From Macrostomum hystrix (lineage: Eukaryota > Platyhelminthes > Macrostomidae): a DNA stretch of 64,000 nt. Under the pieces are notes generated by a model. It was not told where the DNA came from and ran no database searches. It worked only from the letters and a program-made list of their open reading frames with translations. Below, piece after piece: positions 32,363 through 41,787 of this stretch. The DNA is taken from positions 6,562,001 to 6,626,000 of the forward strand of contig CATNEN010000025.1 of the NCBI GenBank assembly GCA_950097015.1, read 5' to 3'. The stretch's first letter is position 1. The number at the start of each line of letters is the position of its first letter. The position numbers and the translations under genes are program-made.

Positions 32363-33058
32363 ATGTTCATCCAGCTCTGCCCTGAATCAATTCAGAATCG
32401 TCGCCAGTCCGTGATCTGTCGCCTGCATTCTGTGGTGGCATCTGCGCCAGCTAACAATGCCAACCGCAGGCTGTTGATGTCTGACACTGACGGCGCTCTG
32501 CTCTCCTGCTACATTCGCGACCGGACTCTGCTTAGCCAGCTGACATCAGCAACGGCGGCCGGCAATTGGTGGCGGTGTACTTTAACAGAATTCGCTCCTC
32601 GCCTCTATGGCATTGAACAGGCTGAGTCGCTCGCCATGCCGCCGCCGACGCCGTCAACACCCAGTAGATCAGATTCCAGCTTCCCCGCATCATCAGCTTG
32701 CTCTGACTTGTTCTCAACACCATCTGGCAGCACTGGCTGCTCCAGTCTGCGCCTGCGCACTCCAGTCTGCGAAGATGAATTCGCCGCTCTGCCATCTGGC
32801 GCCTTCGACACCCTGTCCGAGTCGCGCTTCCTGGCGCCAGCTGTTGAATCTCCCTTGATGCCGGGCTCTGCGGCCAGTCCAGTCAGACCTGGCTGGCCGT
32901 GCTCAACTCCGCGCAACCTGTTCGCCGCTGCTGGCCAAGATGACGAAGCGGAGAATAGCCAGGAGCTTGATAGAGACAAGTCGCTGGAGGCCACCGTTCT
33001 GAATTCTAGCAGCGACCTTCAACGACGTCGTTTTGTAACAGTGCCGGCGACGCCTTGA
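32363..33058 (+). CDS. RPA70N-like OB-fold protein (or terminal exon)
   Basis: A 231-residue ORF. Residues 17-90 resemble the N-terminal OB fold of replication protein A subunit 1. QSVICRLHSV stands where RPA1 has a beta strand, and RRLLMSDTDGALLSCYI corresponds to its RLLMSDG segment. RDRTLLSQL and a WWRCTLTEF strand follow. After about residue 90 the protein is a Ser/Pro/Thr-rich, probably disordered tail without the RPA1 DNA-binding domains. In RPA the domain binds short acidic helices of checkpoint and repair proteins. An acceptor (catccag|CTC at 32375) suggests the ORF may be a last exon with upstream exons unseen. The stop is followed within 40 bases by a satellite. The domain call is from memory of the family, not a search. 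Confidence 0.5.
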   Translation: MFIQLCPESIQNRRQSVICRLHSVVASAPANNANRRLLMSDTDGALLSCYIRDRTLLSQLTSATAAGNWWRCTLTEFAPRLYGIEQAESLAMPPPTPSTPSRSDSSFPASSACSDLFSTPSGSTGCSSLRLRTPVCEDEFAALPSGAFDTLSESRFLAPAVESPLMPGSAASPVRPGWPCSTPRNLFAAAGQDDEAENSQELDRDKSLEATVLNSSSDLQRRRFVTVPATP

Positions 33059-33094
33059 ATAACTGACGCAATCGAAACATTTGTTATGCTCAAA

Positions 33095-33950
33095 CTGTGC
33101 CCAGAGAATAGTCAGAGACTGTGATTAGAGAGTCGATTGAGGCTGTTCTCAGTGAGTAGTCTGAGACTGTTCTCAGAGAGTCGATTGAGGCTGTTCTCAG
33201 AGAGTCGATTGAGGCTGTTCTCAGTGAGTAGTCTGAGGCTGTTCTCAGAGAGTCGATTGAGGCTGTTCTCAGAGTGTCGATTGAGGCTGTTCTCAGAGTG
33301 TAGTTTGAGGCTGTTCTCAGAGTGTAGTCTGAGGCTGTTCTCAGAGAGTCGATTGAGGCTGTTCTCAGAGAGTCGATTGAGGCTGTTCTCAGAGAGTTGA
33401 TTGAGGCTGTTCTCAGTGAGTAGTCTGAGACTGTTCTCAGAGAGTCGATTGAGACTGTTCTCAGAGAGTAGTTTGAGACTGTGATTAGAGAGTCGATTGA
33501 GACTGTTCTCAAAGAGCAGTTTGAGGCTGTTCTCAGAGTGTAGTTTGAGGCTGTTTCAGAGTGTAGTTTGAGGCTGTTCTCAAAGAGCAGTTTGAGGCTG
33601 TTCTCAGAGTGTAGTTTGAGGCTGTTCTCAGAGTGTAGTTCGAGGCTGTTCTCAGAGTGTAGTTCGAGGCTGTTCTCAGAGTGTAGTTTGAGGCTGTTCT
33701 CAGAGTGTAGTTCGAGGCTGTTCTCAGAGTGTAGTTTGAGGCTGTTCTCAGAGTGTAGTTCGAGGCTGTTCTCAGAGTGTAGTTTGAGGCTGTTCTCAGA
33801 GTGTAGTTCGAGGCTGTTCTCAGAGTGTAGTTCGAGGCTGTTCTCAGAGTGTAGTTTGAGGCTGTTCTCAGAGTGTAGTTCGAGGCTGTTCTCAGAGTGT
33901 AGTTTGAGGCTGTTCTCAGAGTGTAGTTTGAGGCTGTTCTCAGTTTTAAG
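33095..33950. repeat. 24-bp minisatellite, about 35 copies
   Basis: The core is GAGGCTGTTCTCAGAGTGTA with variants (GAGAGTCGATT, GTGAGTAGTCT). The unit is a multiple of 3, so it gives clean but meaningless repeat ORFs on both strands (RLFSECSL, SLRTASID). Confidence 0.95.
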
Positions 33951-34404
33951 TCTGAAACTGTGCTTAAATGTTGGTTTTAAAATTTCGAGAATGGGAAACC
34001 ATTTTAGTACTTATATAAATTTAGTTTAGTCGATTATCCATTGAAGTTTTTCAGTGGTAATATATTTTATAAATGCATGATTAGAAAGTCAATTCGATAC
34101 TCTATCTAGTCCTCAGTTACTAAAAAACATTTTTTACATTTGAATGTACTCGTATTTTGCAAAATTTAATGAAACCTTCATTAATTCCTAAATGAAAATA
34201 TAAAGAATATACACACATTTACTTATTTTTGCCGTAAATCTTGCATTAAGTTTAATTGTCGGTTGTGCATTTGCTTACGTCACGTGTATTATTATATAAA
34301 AAATGTAAATAAATCACTTAAACTTGCCTGAATGCATTGTCCATAGGCAGTTTGCTTAAGTTTTATATACGAACTACAACGTAAACCGATTACTTTTCCT
34401 GTTA

Positions 34405-35412
34405 CTGAATACCATGGAAATCTCAGGCACAGATTAGAGAGAATACCATGGAAATCTCAGGCACTGATTAGAGAGAATACCATGGAAATCTCAGGCACTG
34501 ATTAGAGAGAATACCATGGAAATCTCAGGCACTGATTAGAGAGAATTGCATGGAAATCTCAGGCACTGATTAGAGATAATTCCATGGAATTCGCAGGCAC
34601 AGATTAGAGAGAATACCATGGAAATCTCAGGCACTGATTAGAGAGAATACCATGGAAATCTCAGGCACTGATTAGAGAGAATACCATGGAAATCTCAGGC
34701 ACTGATTAGAGAGAATACCATGGAAATCTCAGGCACTGATTAGAGAGAATTCCATGGAAATGTCAGGCACTGATTAGAGAGAATTCCATGGAAATCTCAG
34801 GCACAGATTAGAGAGAATACCATGGAAATCTCAGGCACTGATTAGAGAGAATTCCATGGAAATCTCAGGCACTGATTAGAGAGAATACCATGGAAATCTC
34901 AGGCACTGATTAGAGAGAATACCATGGAAATCTCAGGCACAGATTAGAGAGAATACCATGGAAATCTCAGGCACAGATTAGAGAGAATACCATGGAAATC
35001 TCAGGCACTGATTAGAGAGAATACCATGGAAATCTCAGTCACTGATTAGAGAGAATTCCATGGAAATCTCAAGCACTGATTAGAGAGAATTCCATGGAAA
35101 TGTCAGGCACTGATTAGAGAGAATACCATGGAAATCTCAGGCACTGATTAGAGAGAATTCCATGGAAATCTCAGGCACTGATTAGAGAGAATACCATGGA
35201 AATCTCAGGCACTGATTAGAGAGAATACCATGGAAATCTCAGGCACTGATTACAGAGAATACCATGGAAATCTCAGGCACAGATTAGAGAGAATTCCATG
35301 GAAATCTCAGGCACTGATTAGAGAGAATACCATGGAAATCCCAGGCACTGATTAGAGAGAATACCATGGAAATCTCAGGCACTGATTAGAGTGAATTCCA
35401 TGGAAATGTCAA
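34405..35412. repeat. 34-bp minisatellite, about 30 copies
   Basis: The unit contains ATACCATGGAAATCTCAGGC and ACTGATTAGAGAG. An NcoI-like CCATGG occurs in almost every unit. The AT-rich flank 33951-34404 holds nothing else. Confidence 0.95.
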
Positions 35413-35934
35413 GGATCAAGGATATACCTGTTTCTCATTTTTTGCAAAGCCGACGAGAACTCGTTAGAAAAATTGGGTTTCTAACGCTTAAAAAAGCCAG
35501 CTAATACGTGCCATGTTTCATTTTCAGTCGAGTATATGCAATATGCTGTGTGGAATATGAAGTGTACCAGCTGCATTGCTTATGAAAAATGAGGTATAGC
35601 CTGGCACTGTCTTGTTGTCGCATAGCAATCCCTTTCTAGCCAGCTTCGCTCTGTTCTAAGTCTCAGGTCTTATTAATTAATCATTTCGAGAGTCAGCTCA
35701 ATGCATATACTATTTTATGCTGCCATGCACGCTTGTGCCCTTGCTGTGTCTCATCGTAAATGCAATTTTAATAACAGTTGAAATTTAGGCGCACATAATG
35801 CTATTAAGTTTCTAGCTCATCTCCCCACAGAGCAACGTGAAATAAAGGCAGAAACTTGATTCTAAATATACGAGTACATCGAATCTGGTTGCTCGAATTT
35901 CATTCGTCTAAATTCCTGGTCGCTCCATATTATG

Positions 35935-36470
35935 TTGTTAAACATCAGGTCGCTCAAAGTACCGCAGGTTGAACTCCAGGTCGCTCAAAGTACCGCAGGT
36001 TGAACTCCAGGTCGCTCAAAGTACCGCAGGTTGAACTCCACGTCGCTCAAAGTACCGCAGGTTGAACTCCAGGTCGCTCAAAGTACCGCAGGTTGAACTC
36101 CAGGTCGATCGAAGTACCGCAGGTTGAACTCCAGGTCGATCGAAGTACCGCAGGTTGAACTCCAGGTCGCTCAAAGTACCGCAGGTTGAACTCCAGGTCG
36201 CTCAAAGTACCGCAGGTTGAACTCCAGGTCGCTCAAAGTACCGCAGGTTGAACTCCAGGTCGCTCGAAGTACCGCAGGTTGAACTCCAGGTCGATCGAAG
36301 TACCGCAGGTTGAACTCCAGGTCGATCGAAGTACCGCAGGTTGAACTCCAGGTCGATCAAAGTAACGAAGGTTGAACTCTGTTCGAACAAAGTACCGCTG
36401 GTTGAATTTCAGGTCGATGAAAATATCGTTTGTTGAATTCTGGGTCGGTCGAGATTTAAACAGTTAAACT
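35935..36470. repeat. 31-bp minisatellite, about 17 copies
   Basis: The unit contains GTCGCTCAAAGTACCGCAGG and TTGAACTCCAG. Units degrade toward the right end. Between 35413 and 35934 there is no recognisable feature. Confidence 0.92.
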
Positions 36471-37003
36471 CCAGGTCACTTGAAATCCCAATGGTTCGAT
36501 CTTCGGAAACTTCAAGATATCCAGGAGGCTCGATACTCAGTCAGTTTAGTTATTTGAGTACCCCTGATCTTACATAATTAAGTTTAATAAATTATTGCGC
36601 TGGTAAGTACCTGAGCGGTAGTCCGACTCGCAACGAATTCGTGTCCTTGAAGAGGCCACATATTTACATATGTCTATCCAGAGAAATCATTTTGACTTGT
36701 TTTGCGATGAAATGACAGTGTGGGACCATTAATGAACGCAAAGTGATTGAATTTATCATCTCACAATGAGAAGGTGGCGTTGTGAAGGTGGAGGTCTTAA
36801 TAGTACTTGTTTTAGAAATTGTGCAACGAAAAATTTAGCCTGTGAATTAAAGTTATACAAAAGTGAATTTAGAGTTTTATACGAGCGTGGTTTTAGAGTG
36901 AATTCGAAAAATTAGAGTTTCGTGTGAATTAGTGACTGAAGTGAGCACTCTCAGACACTTGTGTTACACTTTTCATCCATGGTCTTGAATACCAGCTTTA
37001 TGT

Positions 37004-38917
37004 GTATTGTGGCGGCCGCTTTCTCCAGCGCTCTGCGTGGTGCTAGGGCAGCCACCCCAACTTTGACTCGCACTTGCGCTGGGCCGGGGCAGTATGCATA
37101 GGGCATGGCTTTGGCAGACGCCGCCATGCTCGCCCATCCACAGCCCGGCGCTCCAACGGCGCTGACGGTCGACGCCTCGGACACCGCCATAGGGGCGGCC
37201 ATGGCCAAGCTGTCGGACCCGTGGTCGGCACGTCAGCAGCGGCACCTCGCATACGTGTCGGAGTTCACCACCGACATCCGGCACGTAGCGGGCAAAGACA
37301 ATCCGGTGGCCGACGCTCTGTCCCGCTGCACCGTTGCCTCCGTTCAGCCGCTGCTTCCTGGTATAGACTATGAGGCCCTAGCGCGTGCGCAGACTTTAGA
37401 TGACCCTGCGCTTGCGGACACCGGTCTCAGGCTAGAACGAGTGGCACTGGGCCCCGGCCTGGAGGTCCTCTGCGACACCGTGACCGGCCGGCCACGACCG
37501 CTGGTGCCCGCCGACTTCCGCCGTGCCGTTTTCGACGCCATCCACAGCCTGGCGCACCCGTCGGTCCGCAGCACACGGCGCCTTGTGTCCGAGAAGTTCG
37601 TGTGGCCCGGACTCAAGAGGGACGTCGGCCAGTGGGCACGCAGCTGCATCGCCTGCCAGACGGCCAAAGTCCAGCGGCATGTAATCCCCCCACTGTCTAG
37701 CATCCCGGTGCCCAACAGCCGTTTTGCCCATGTCCACGTTGATCTGGTCGGTCCGTTGCCGCCGTCTCGCGGTTACACCTATTTGCTGACAGCAGTCGAC
37801 CGTTTCTCCCGCTGGCCGGAGGCATTTCCAATGGTCGACACATCTGCCGCCTCCTGCGCATCTGTCTTCATCGCCGGCTGGATCGCCCGTTTCGGTGTCC
37901 CCAGCGACATCACGTCCGACCGCGGCTCCCAGTTCACCTCAGAGCTGTGGAACAACGTTTCCAAGCTGCTTGGCATGCAGCTCCATCACACAACGGCTTT
38001 TCATCCGCAGTCAAATGGGCTGGTGGAGCGTTTTCATCGCCAGCTCAAGGCATCTCTGATGGCGCGCCTGACTGGACCGGCTTGGGGCGACGAGCTTCCC
38101 TGGGCACTACTGGGCATCAGGACGGCCCCCAAGGAGGACATTGGCGCCTCCTCTGCAGAGCTGGTTTACGGCGCGCCGCTGACCGTGCCGGGCGAGTGCC
38201 TACAGACCACGCCCGCGACAGGCTCCTACGACCAGTCCCTAGCCCGGCTTCGTGGTGCTGTGCAATCATTCCGACCGCCTCCGACCTCTCGACACGGCCG
38301 CGTTGCAGCCTCCGTGCCCGACGCACTGGACACTTGCACGCACGTTTTCATCCGCCGTGACGGCCACCGCCCGTCGCTGCAAAGACCGTATTTCGGCCCA
38401 TTCAAGGTGCTCGAGCGCAACACCAAAACCTTTCTGCTCGATTTGGGCACGCGGCACGATCACGTGGCGGTGGATCGGCTGAAGCCTGCGGTGCTGGACC
38501 CCTGCGAAGCAGTACCGGCCCCACCGCTGCGACCCAGAGGCCGCCCTCGCCGAGGCCGCCACCGCCACCGCCGCGGACGTATCAACCGGCAGGTCACCAG
38601 CCAAACACCGCGGCTCCTCCCGATCCGATTCAGCGTCGTCAGCTACCACCGCGCCAATGCCGGCCGACCCGATTTCGCTAATAGGCCAGCGCTAGGGGGG
38701 AGCTATGTGGCGGCCGCTCTCTCCAGCGCTCTGCGTGGTGCTAGGGCAGCCACCCCAACTTTGACTCGCACTTGCGCTGGGCCGGGGCAGTATGCATAGG
38801 GCTTAAGCTCATGTACACGCGCCGGCCTATAAATCACTATCTTTTGGAACGCGCTGCACGTTACCTGTTCTTCGCCAAATAAAATTTAACTTTACGTGGC
38901 TGCAATCGCCACAGTAT
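37004..38917 (+). mobile_element. Gypsy-type LTR retrotransposon, internally deleted
   Basis: The 3' LTR is 38706-38913 (208 bp, TGTGG...CCACA), preceded by a purine-rich GGGGGGAGCTA tract. The left end keeps only the first 97 bases of the 5' LTR (37008-37104), nearly identical to the 3' LTR, then jumps directly into RNase H sequence. The four-base duplication GTAT flanks both ends (37004-37007, 38914-38917). Primer site, gag, protease and reverse transcriptase are missing. Confidence 0.9.
37105..38799 (+). pseudogene. Gypsy pol remnant: RNase H piece plus integrase
   Basis: The open frame has 564 codons. It begins in RNase H (ALTVDASDTAIGAAM) but is deleted inside that domain, jumping to RHLAYVSEFTTDIRHVAGKD, so RNase H cannot be complete. 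Integrase follows: an HHCC zinc region (HSLAHPSVRST, then CIACQTAK) and a catalytic core with Asp in HVDLVGPLPP, Asp in SDRGSQFTS and Glu in NGLVERFHRQLK. A GPF-like C-terminal part (PYFGPFKVLERNTKTFLLDL) follows, then a basic tail. The frame runs into the 3' LTR before stopping. There is no true start; the ATG lies at the deletion junction. GC content is well above that of the flanks. Confidence 0.85.
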
Positions 38918-39546
38918 GCAGTTTCAATTCCCGCAGTTGAATAGCCTACACGCTGGCTTGTGGGTCGATTGTCTTTATCTGTTGGGTAGGCTCGTAATTT
39001 GCCCACAGTCTCTAAAAACATTTTTCCGAAATCAGCCTATTTCGTTTTATCCCTGGGTTTCCGAGTCCGGAGTCCATCCACCAAACAATTCGGAAATTAA
39101 ACCTTTTATTCAATAGTTCAAATGGATGCGGGTAAATGACGAAAATCCATAGAATTGAGTTCGTTCGCGGTAGCGGCGGGTCAGCTAAAATAGTATATTT
39201 CTTTTTCCGTCCCGCGGATTCGCTTCTAAGATAATTATTTTTTCTAGGAAACTGCAAGAGGCTTCTCCAGCTGCTCCTCATTCGTGCTAATACCTATTTG
39301 CGAGGGCTGCGTGATGCTAGTCCCTCGGGAGCTGCGCCTCGACCTCTGTGCCGATAGCATCCGCCTCTGTGCTTCCTGAATGTGCTCATATTTATCAATT
39401 TTCTCGTATCAATAGCCTATGAGTAGCTCTTAATTTGTAGGGGTCATTCCAGCGGGCTCAACTCCCTCTGTTCCGCTCTTTACTTTATGATAATGTGCCA
39501 GGTGTAAACTAAAAAAATAATAAATCCATGAGCGGCAATTTCTAGC
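38918..39546. other. intergenic DNA between Gypsy and Crypton elements
   Basis: Nothing recognisable is present. Confidence 0.4.
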
Positions 39547-41341
39547 ATTGTAGTACGATAAAAGCGGTCTTTCGCGTCCCTGGGATTTCCCTAGGGTAAT
39601 CCAAAAAATTGGTTAAACTCAAATTGTCTATGGTCGTTAAGCTATAATATTGAAAACAGAATTGTATTTAGAAGAAGTATAAACAACTAAACAAATTACA
39701 TTATTTCTAACAAGTAAAACAGGTTATTTTCCGTAAATGTCATGCAAAATATCAATATGTCACTTATGATAAATGTTGAATGTGCAGCCGGTGAACGTAC
39801 CACTGAAGCCGCCACTAGAACTAGAACTGCAAGTTGACAGATTGGTGGTTGAAGCTGAACTTACTTTATGTTCACATCCAGCCCGACTTAATGCATCCGA
39901 AACGCATGCCAGTTGGGACTCCTTCTTCTTAGAGTATCTTATGTACCGCTGGGTTGACACAACCGAACGATGTCCCGTCACATGGCCGATGTCTTCCAGC
40001 GAAAAACCGGCGTTGTGCAGCTCCGTCACGACCGTTGCTCTGATGCAATGAGGCGCATACTTTCTAGACAGTCCAGCCTTCTCAGATATTGTCTGCATCA
40101 TTGATCCCAGCGTATTGTGTCCAACCGGCTGCTTGGCAAAATACCACGAGTCTGCGTTAGGCTTAGCCCTCGGCCGAATGAAGACGATGCTGTTCACGAC
40201 ACCTTCTCTGTTCTTAGCATTCGCGATCCTTTCCATGTAGTCATTGAAGCAGCCCACAGGGCAGTCAGGTAAGCCGGTAGAAACCATCAGCACCTGTTTA
40301 GTATTTTTTGCAGCATTTTCCAAGTGTCCTCCATCAGTCTTTGTAGCCATCGGCCGCAACTTGATAGCCTCTCGCCCAGATGCAGTGATGATCTCTTCGA
40401 ACGACTCAACTGTTAGGCGTCGAAACCACTCTCTCGCACGCAGCCCAAAATGAGTCATCATATTGTAATAGAACTCATGCTGTAACTTTGCTGGTGTGCT
40501 CCGATCGAAATACTTTCGAAGCTTAGCTAGATCATCGTCTTCTATGGAGCTGAATCTCTTTACTTCTCCGCCGTTCTCCAGAAACAGTTTAGCAGCAACT
40601 TTTAACATATTGTTCGCTTTTTTGAACAGCTGGTCAGATATGATATCCACTCCACGCGTCCGAAGCAGCCAGCGATACAAACCGGCCCGGAAACAGCGCA
40701 AAGTAGCAGGTGCATAGTACCCACCGTCAGAGCGCTTGATAGTTCCATACGCAATTCGGATACAGGCCGCCAATCGCTCCTCTGCGCAGGTCTTAATGTC
40801 GACTTCAAGTTGAAGGGACTCCATGGTCGAATAAAATTTTTCTAGAGCCCATTTTTCTTGCTGACTCGCACTTGGTGGTTCAGTTTTTTTCTCAACCAAA
40901 TCAAGATCTTGCATTATAGCCTCGATATCTTCGTTTCGAGGCTCTTTTGCATCTAGCAGTTCGGCAAGCGTATTATCATCAATTCTCGCAGCGAATGCAG
41001 CCGCGATCTCTTCTATTCTATCTGCGTCCATTTCTAGAGCAAATAGAGCGTTGTCAGCTTCCATGCGTGCGGCTATCTCGTCCTTCGTCAGTCCAACTAC
41101 GTCTCCGTATTCAATATGTAGCAGACCGCTAGGGTAGGATCTATCTCCTTCCATCAGGTTAAGTGATTTCGATCCAGAAGATCCAGAGTTTAACTCGCTA
41201 TATTCGGCCATAGACATCAGAAATATAGACATCGGTCTTTAATGGGTGTTTCCCCAGTCAGGCGGTCTTTCGCGTCCTCGGACTGATCCATTTTTAGAGA
41301 AATCTTTAAAATAGATGGGGAAACTATTATCGTACTACAAT
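39547..41341 (-). mobile_element. Crypton-type tyrosine-recombinase element
   Basis: A perfect 15-base inverted repeat (ATTGTAGTACGATAA at 39547-39561; its complement at 41327-41341) brackets one intact tyrosine-recombinase ORF. A 15-base direct repeat GCGGTCTTTCGCGTCC-like also occurs near both ends (about 39563 and 41261). No reverse transcriptase is present, which argues against DIRS. Boundaries are inferred from these repeats. Confidence 0.55.
39760..41232 (-). CDS. tyrosine recombinase (Crypton/DUF3504-like), 490 aa
   Basis: This is an intact ORF. The N-terminal third is acidic and helical. The middle carries a core-binding-like region (YAPATLRCFRAGLYRWLLRT). The catalytic half shows the tyrosine-recombinase set: Arg in MTHFGLRAREWFRRLT, HxxR in YAPHCIRATVVTELHNAG, His in DIGHVTGHRSVVSTQ, and the nucleophile candidate Tyr in QRYIRYSKKKE. 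This arrangement matches Cryptons and the Crypton-derived domains of animal KIAA1958/ZMYM proteins. Cryptons integrate as circles by site-specific recombination. It has no introns, stops or frameshifts. The start could be the first or second ATG (residue 7). It could instead be a domesticated host gene, but the flanking repeats favour a mobile element. Confidence 0.75.
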   Translation of the reverse strand: MSIFLMSMAEYSELNSGSSGSKSLNLMEGDRSYPSGLLHIEYGDVVGLTKDEIAARMEADNALFALEMDADRIEEIAAAFAARIDDNTLAELLDAKEPRNEDIEAIMQDLDLVEKKTEPPSASQQEKWALEKFYSTMESLQLEVDIKTCAEERLAACIRIAYGTIKRSDGGYYAPATLRCFRAGLYRWLLRTRGVDIISDQLFKKANNMLKVAAKLFLENGGEVKRFSSIEDDDLAKLRKYFDRSTPAKLQHEFYYNMMTHFGLRAREWFRRLTVESFEEIITASGREAIKLRPMATKTDGGHLENAAKNTKQVLMVSTGLPDCPVGCFNDYMERIANAKNREGVVNSIVFIRPRAKPNADSWYFAKQPVGHNTLGSMMQTISEKAGLSRKYAPHCIRATVVTELHNAGFSLEDIGHVTGHRSVVSTQRYIRYSKKKESQLACVSDALSRAGCEHKVSSASTTNLSTCSSSSSGGFSGTFTGCTFNIYHK

Positions 41342-41345
41342 AACC

Positions 41346-41440
41346 CTATAGCACGGTTTCCTCGGTTTTTAATGTCTATGGCCTCGAGGCGCTTCGCGCC
41401 CTCGGCCATGACATTAAAGACCTCGGAAACCATGCTATAG
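41346..41440. repeat. 95-bp near-perfect palindrome
   Basis: The arms of about 45 bases run from CTATAGCACGGTTTCCTCGG to its near complement at the right end (CCTCGGAAACCATGCTATAG), with GAGGCGCTTCGCGCCCTC at the centre. It lies five bases beyond the right inverted repeat of the Crypton. It could be a tiny MITE or a structured end. Confidence 0.75.
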
Positions 41441-41787
41441 TATTACATTGAAGTCAGCTTTCCTGCTTGTCGGCAAAACTATTTAGCGTTTTAGCTTATA
41501 CGAGCTATTTGGTCGCAGGTATCATGTACAGTATTGGCTATCGACGAGGTGCATTAACGCTATTGATGTTTGAGAAACCTTATTGCTATTAACAATAAGT
41601 AAGGAAAAATGGCTCGTAGCTTTCGTAAGTACTCACCTTTTTTCTAAGAGACTAGTTTTTGTCCGAAATTTGTCTTAACTAAATCAAGTAAATGAACAGA
41701 GATACAAGCTGCTGTTTAAAATGATTTCGGGTTCGATGTTTCAGGTTGTATTTGAATTGCCATGCATCTTCGTGATAGTTCAGAATT
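41441..41787. other. intergenic DNA 3' of the prohormone gene
   Basis: AT-rich, no other feature seen. It would hold the prohormone 3' UTR. Confidence 0.4.
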
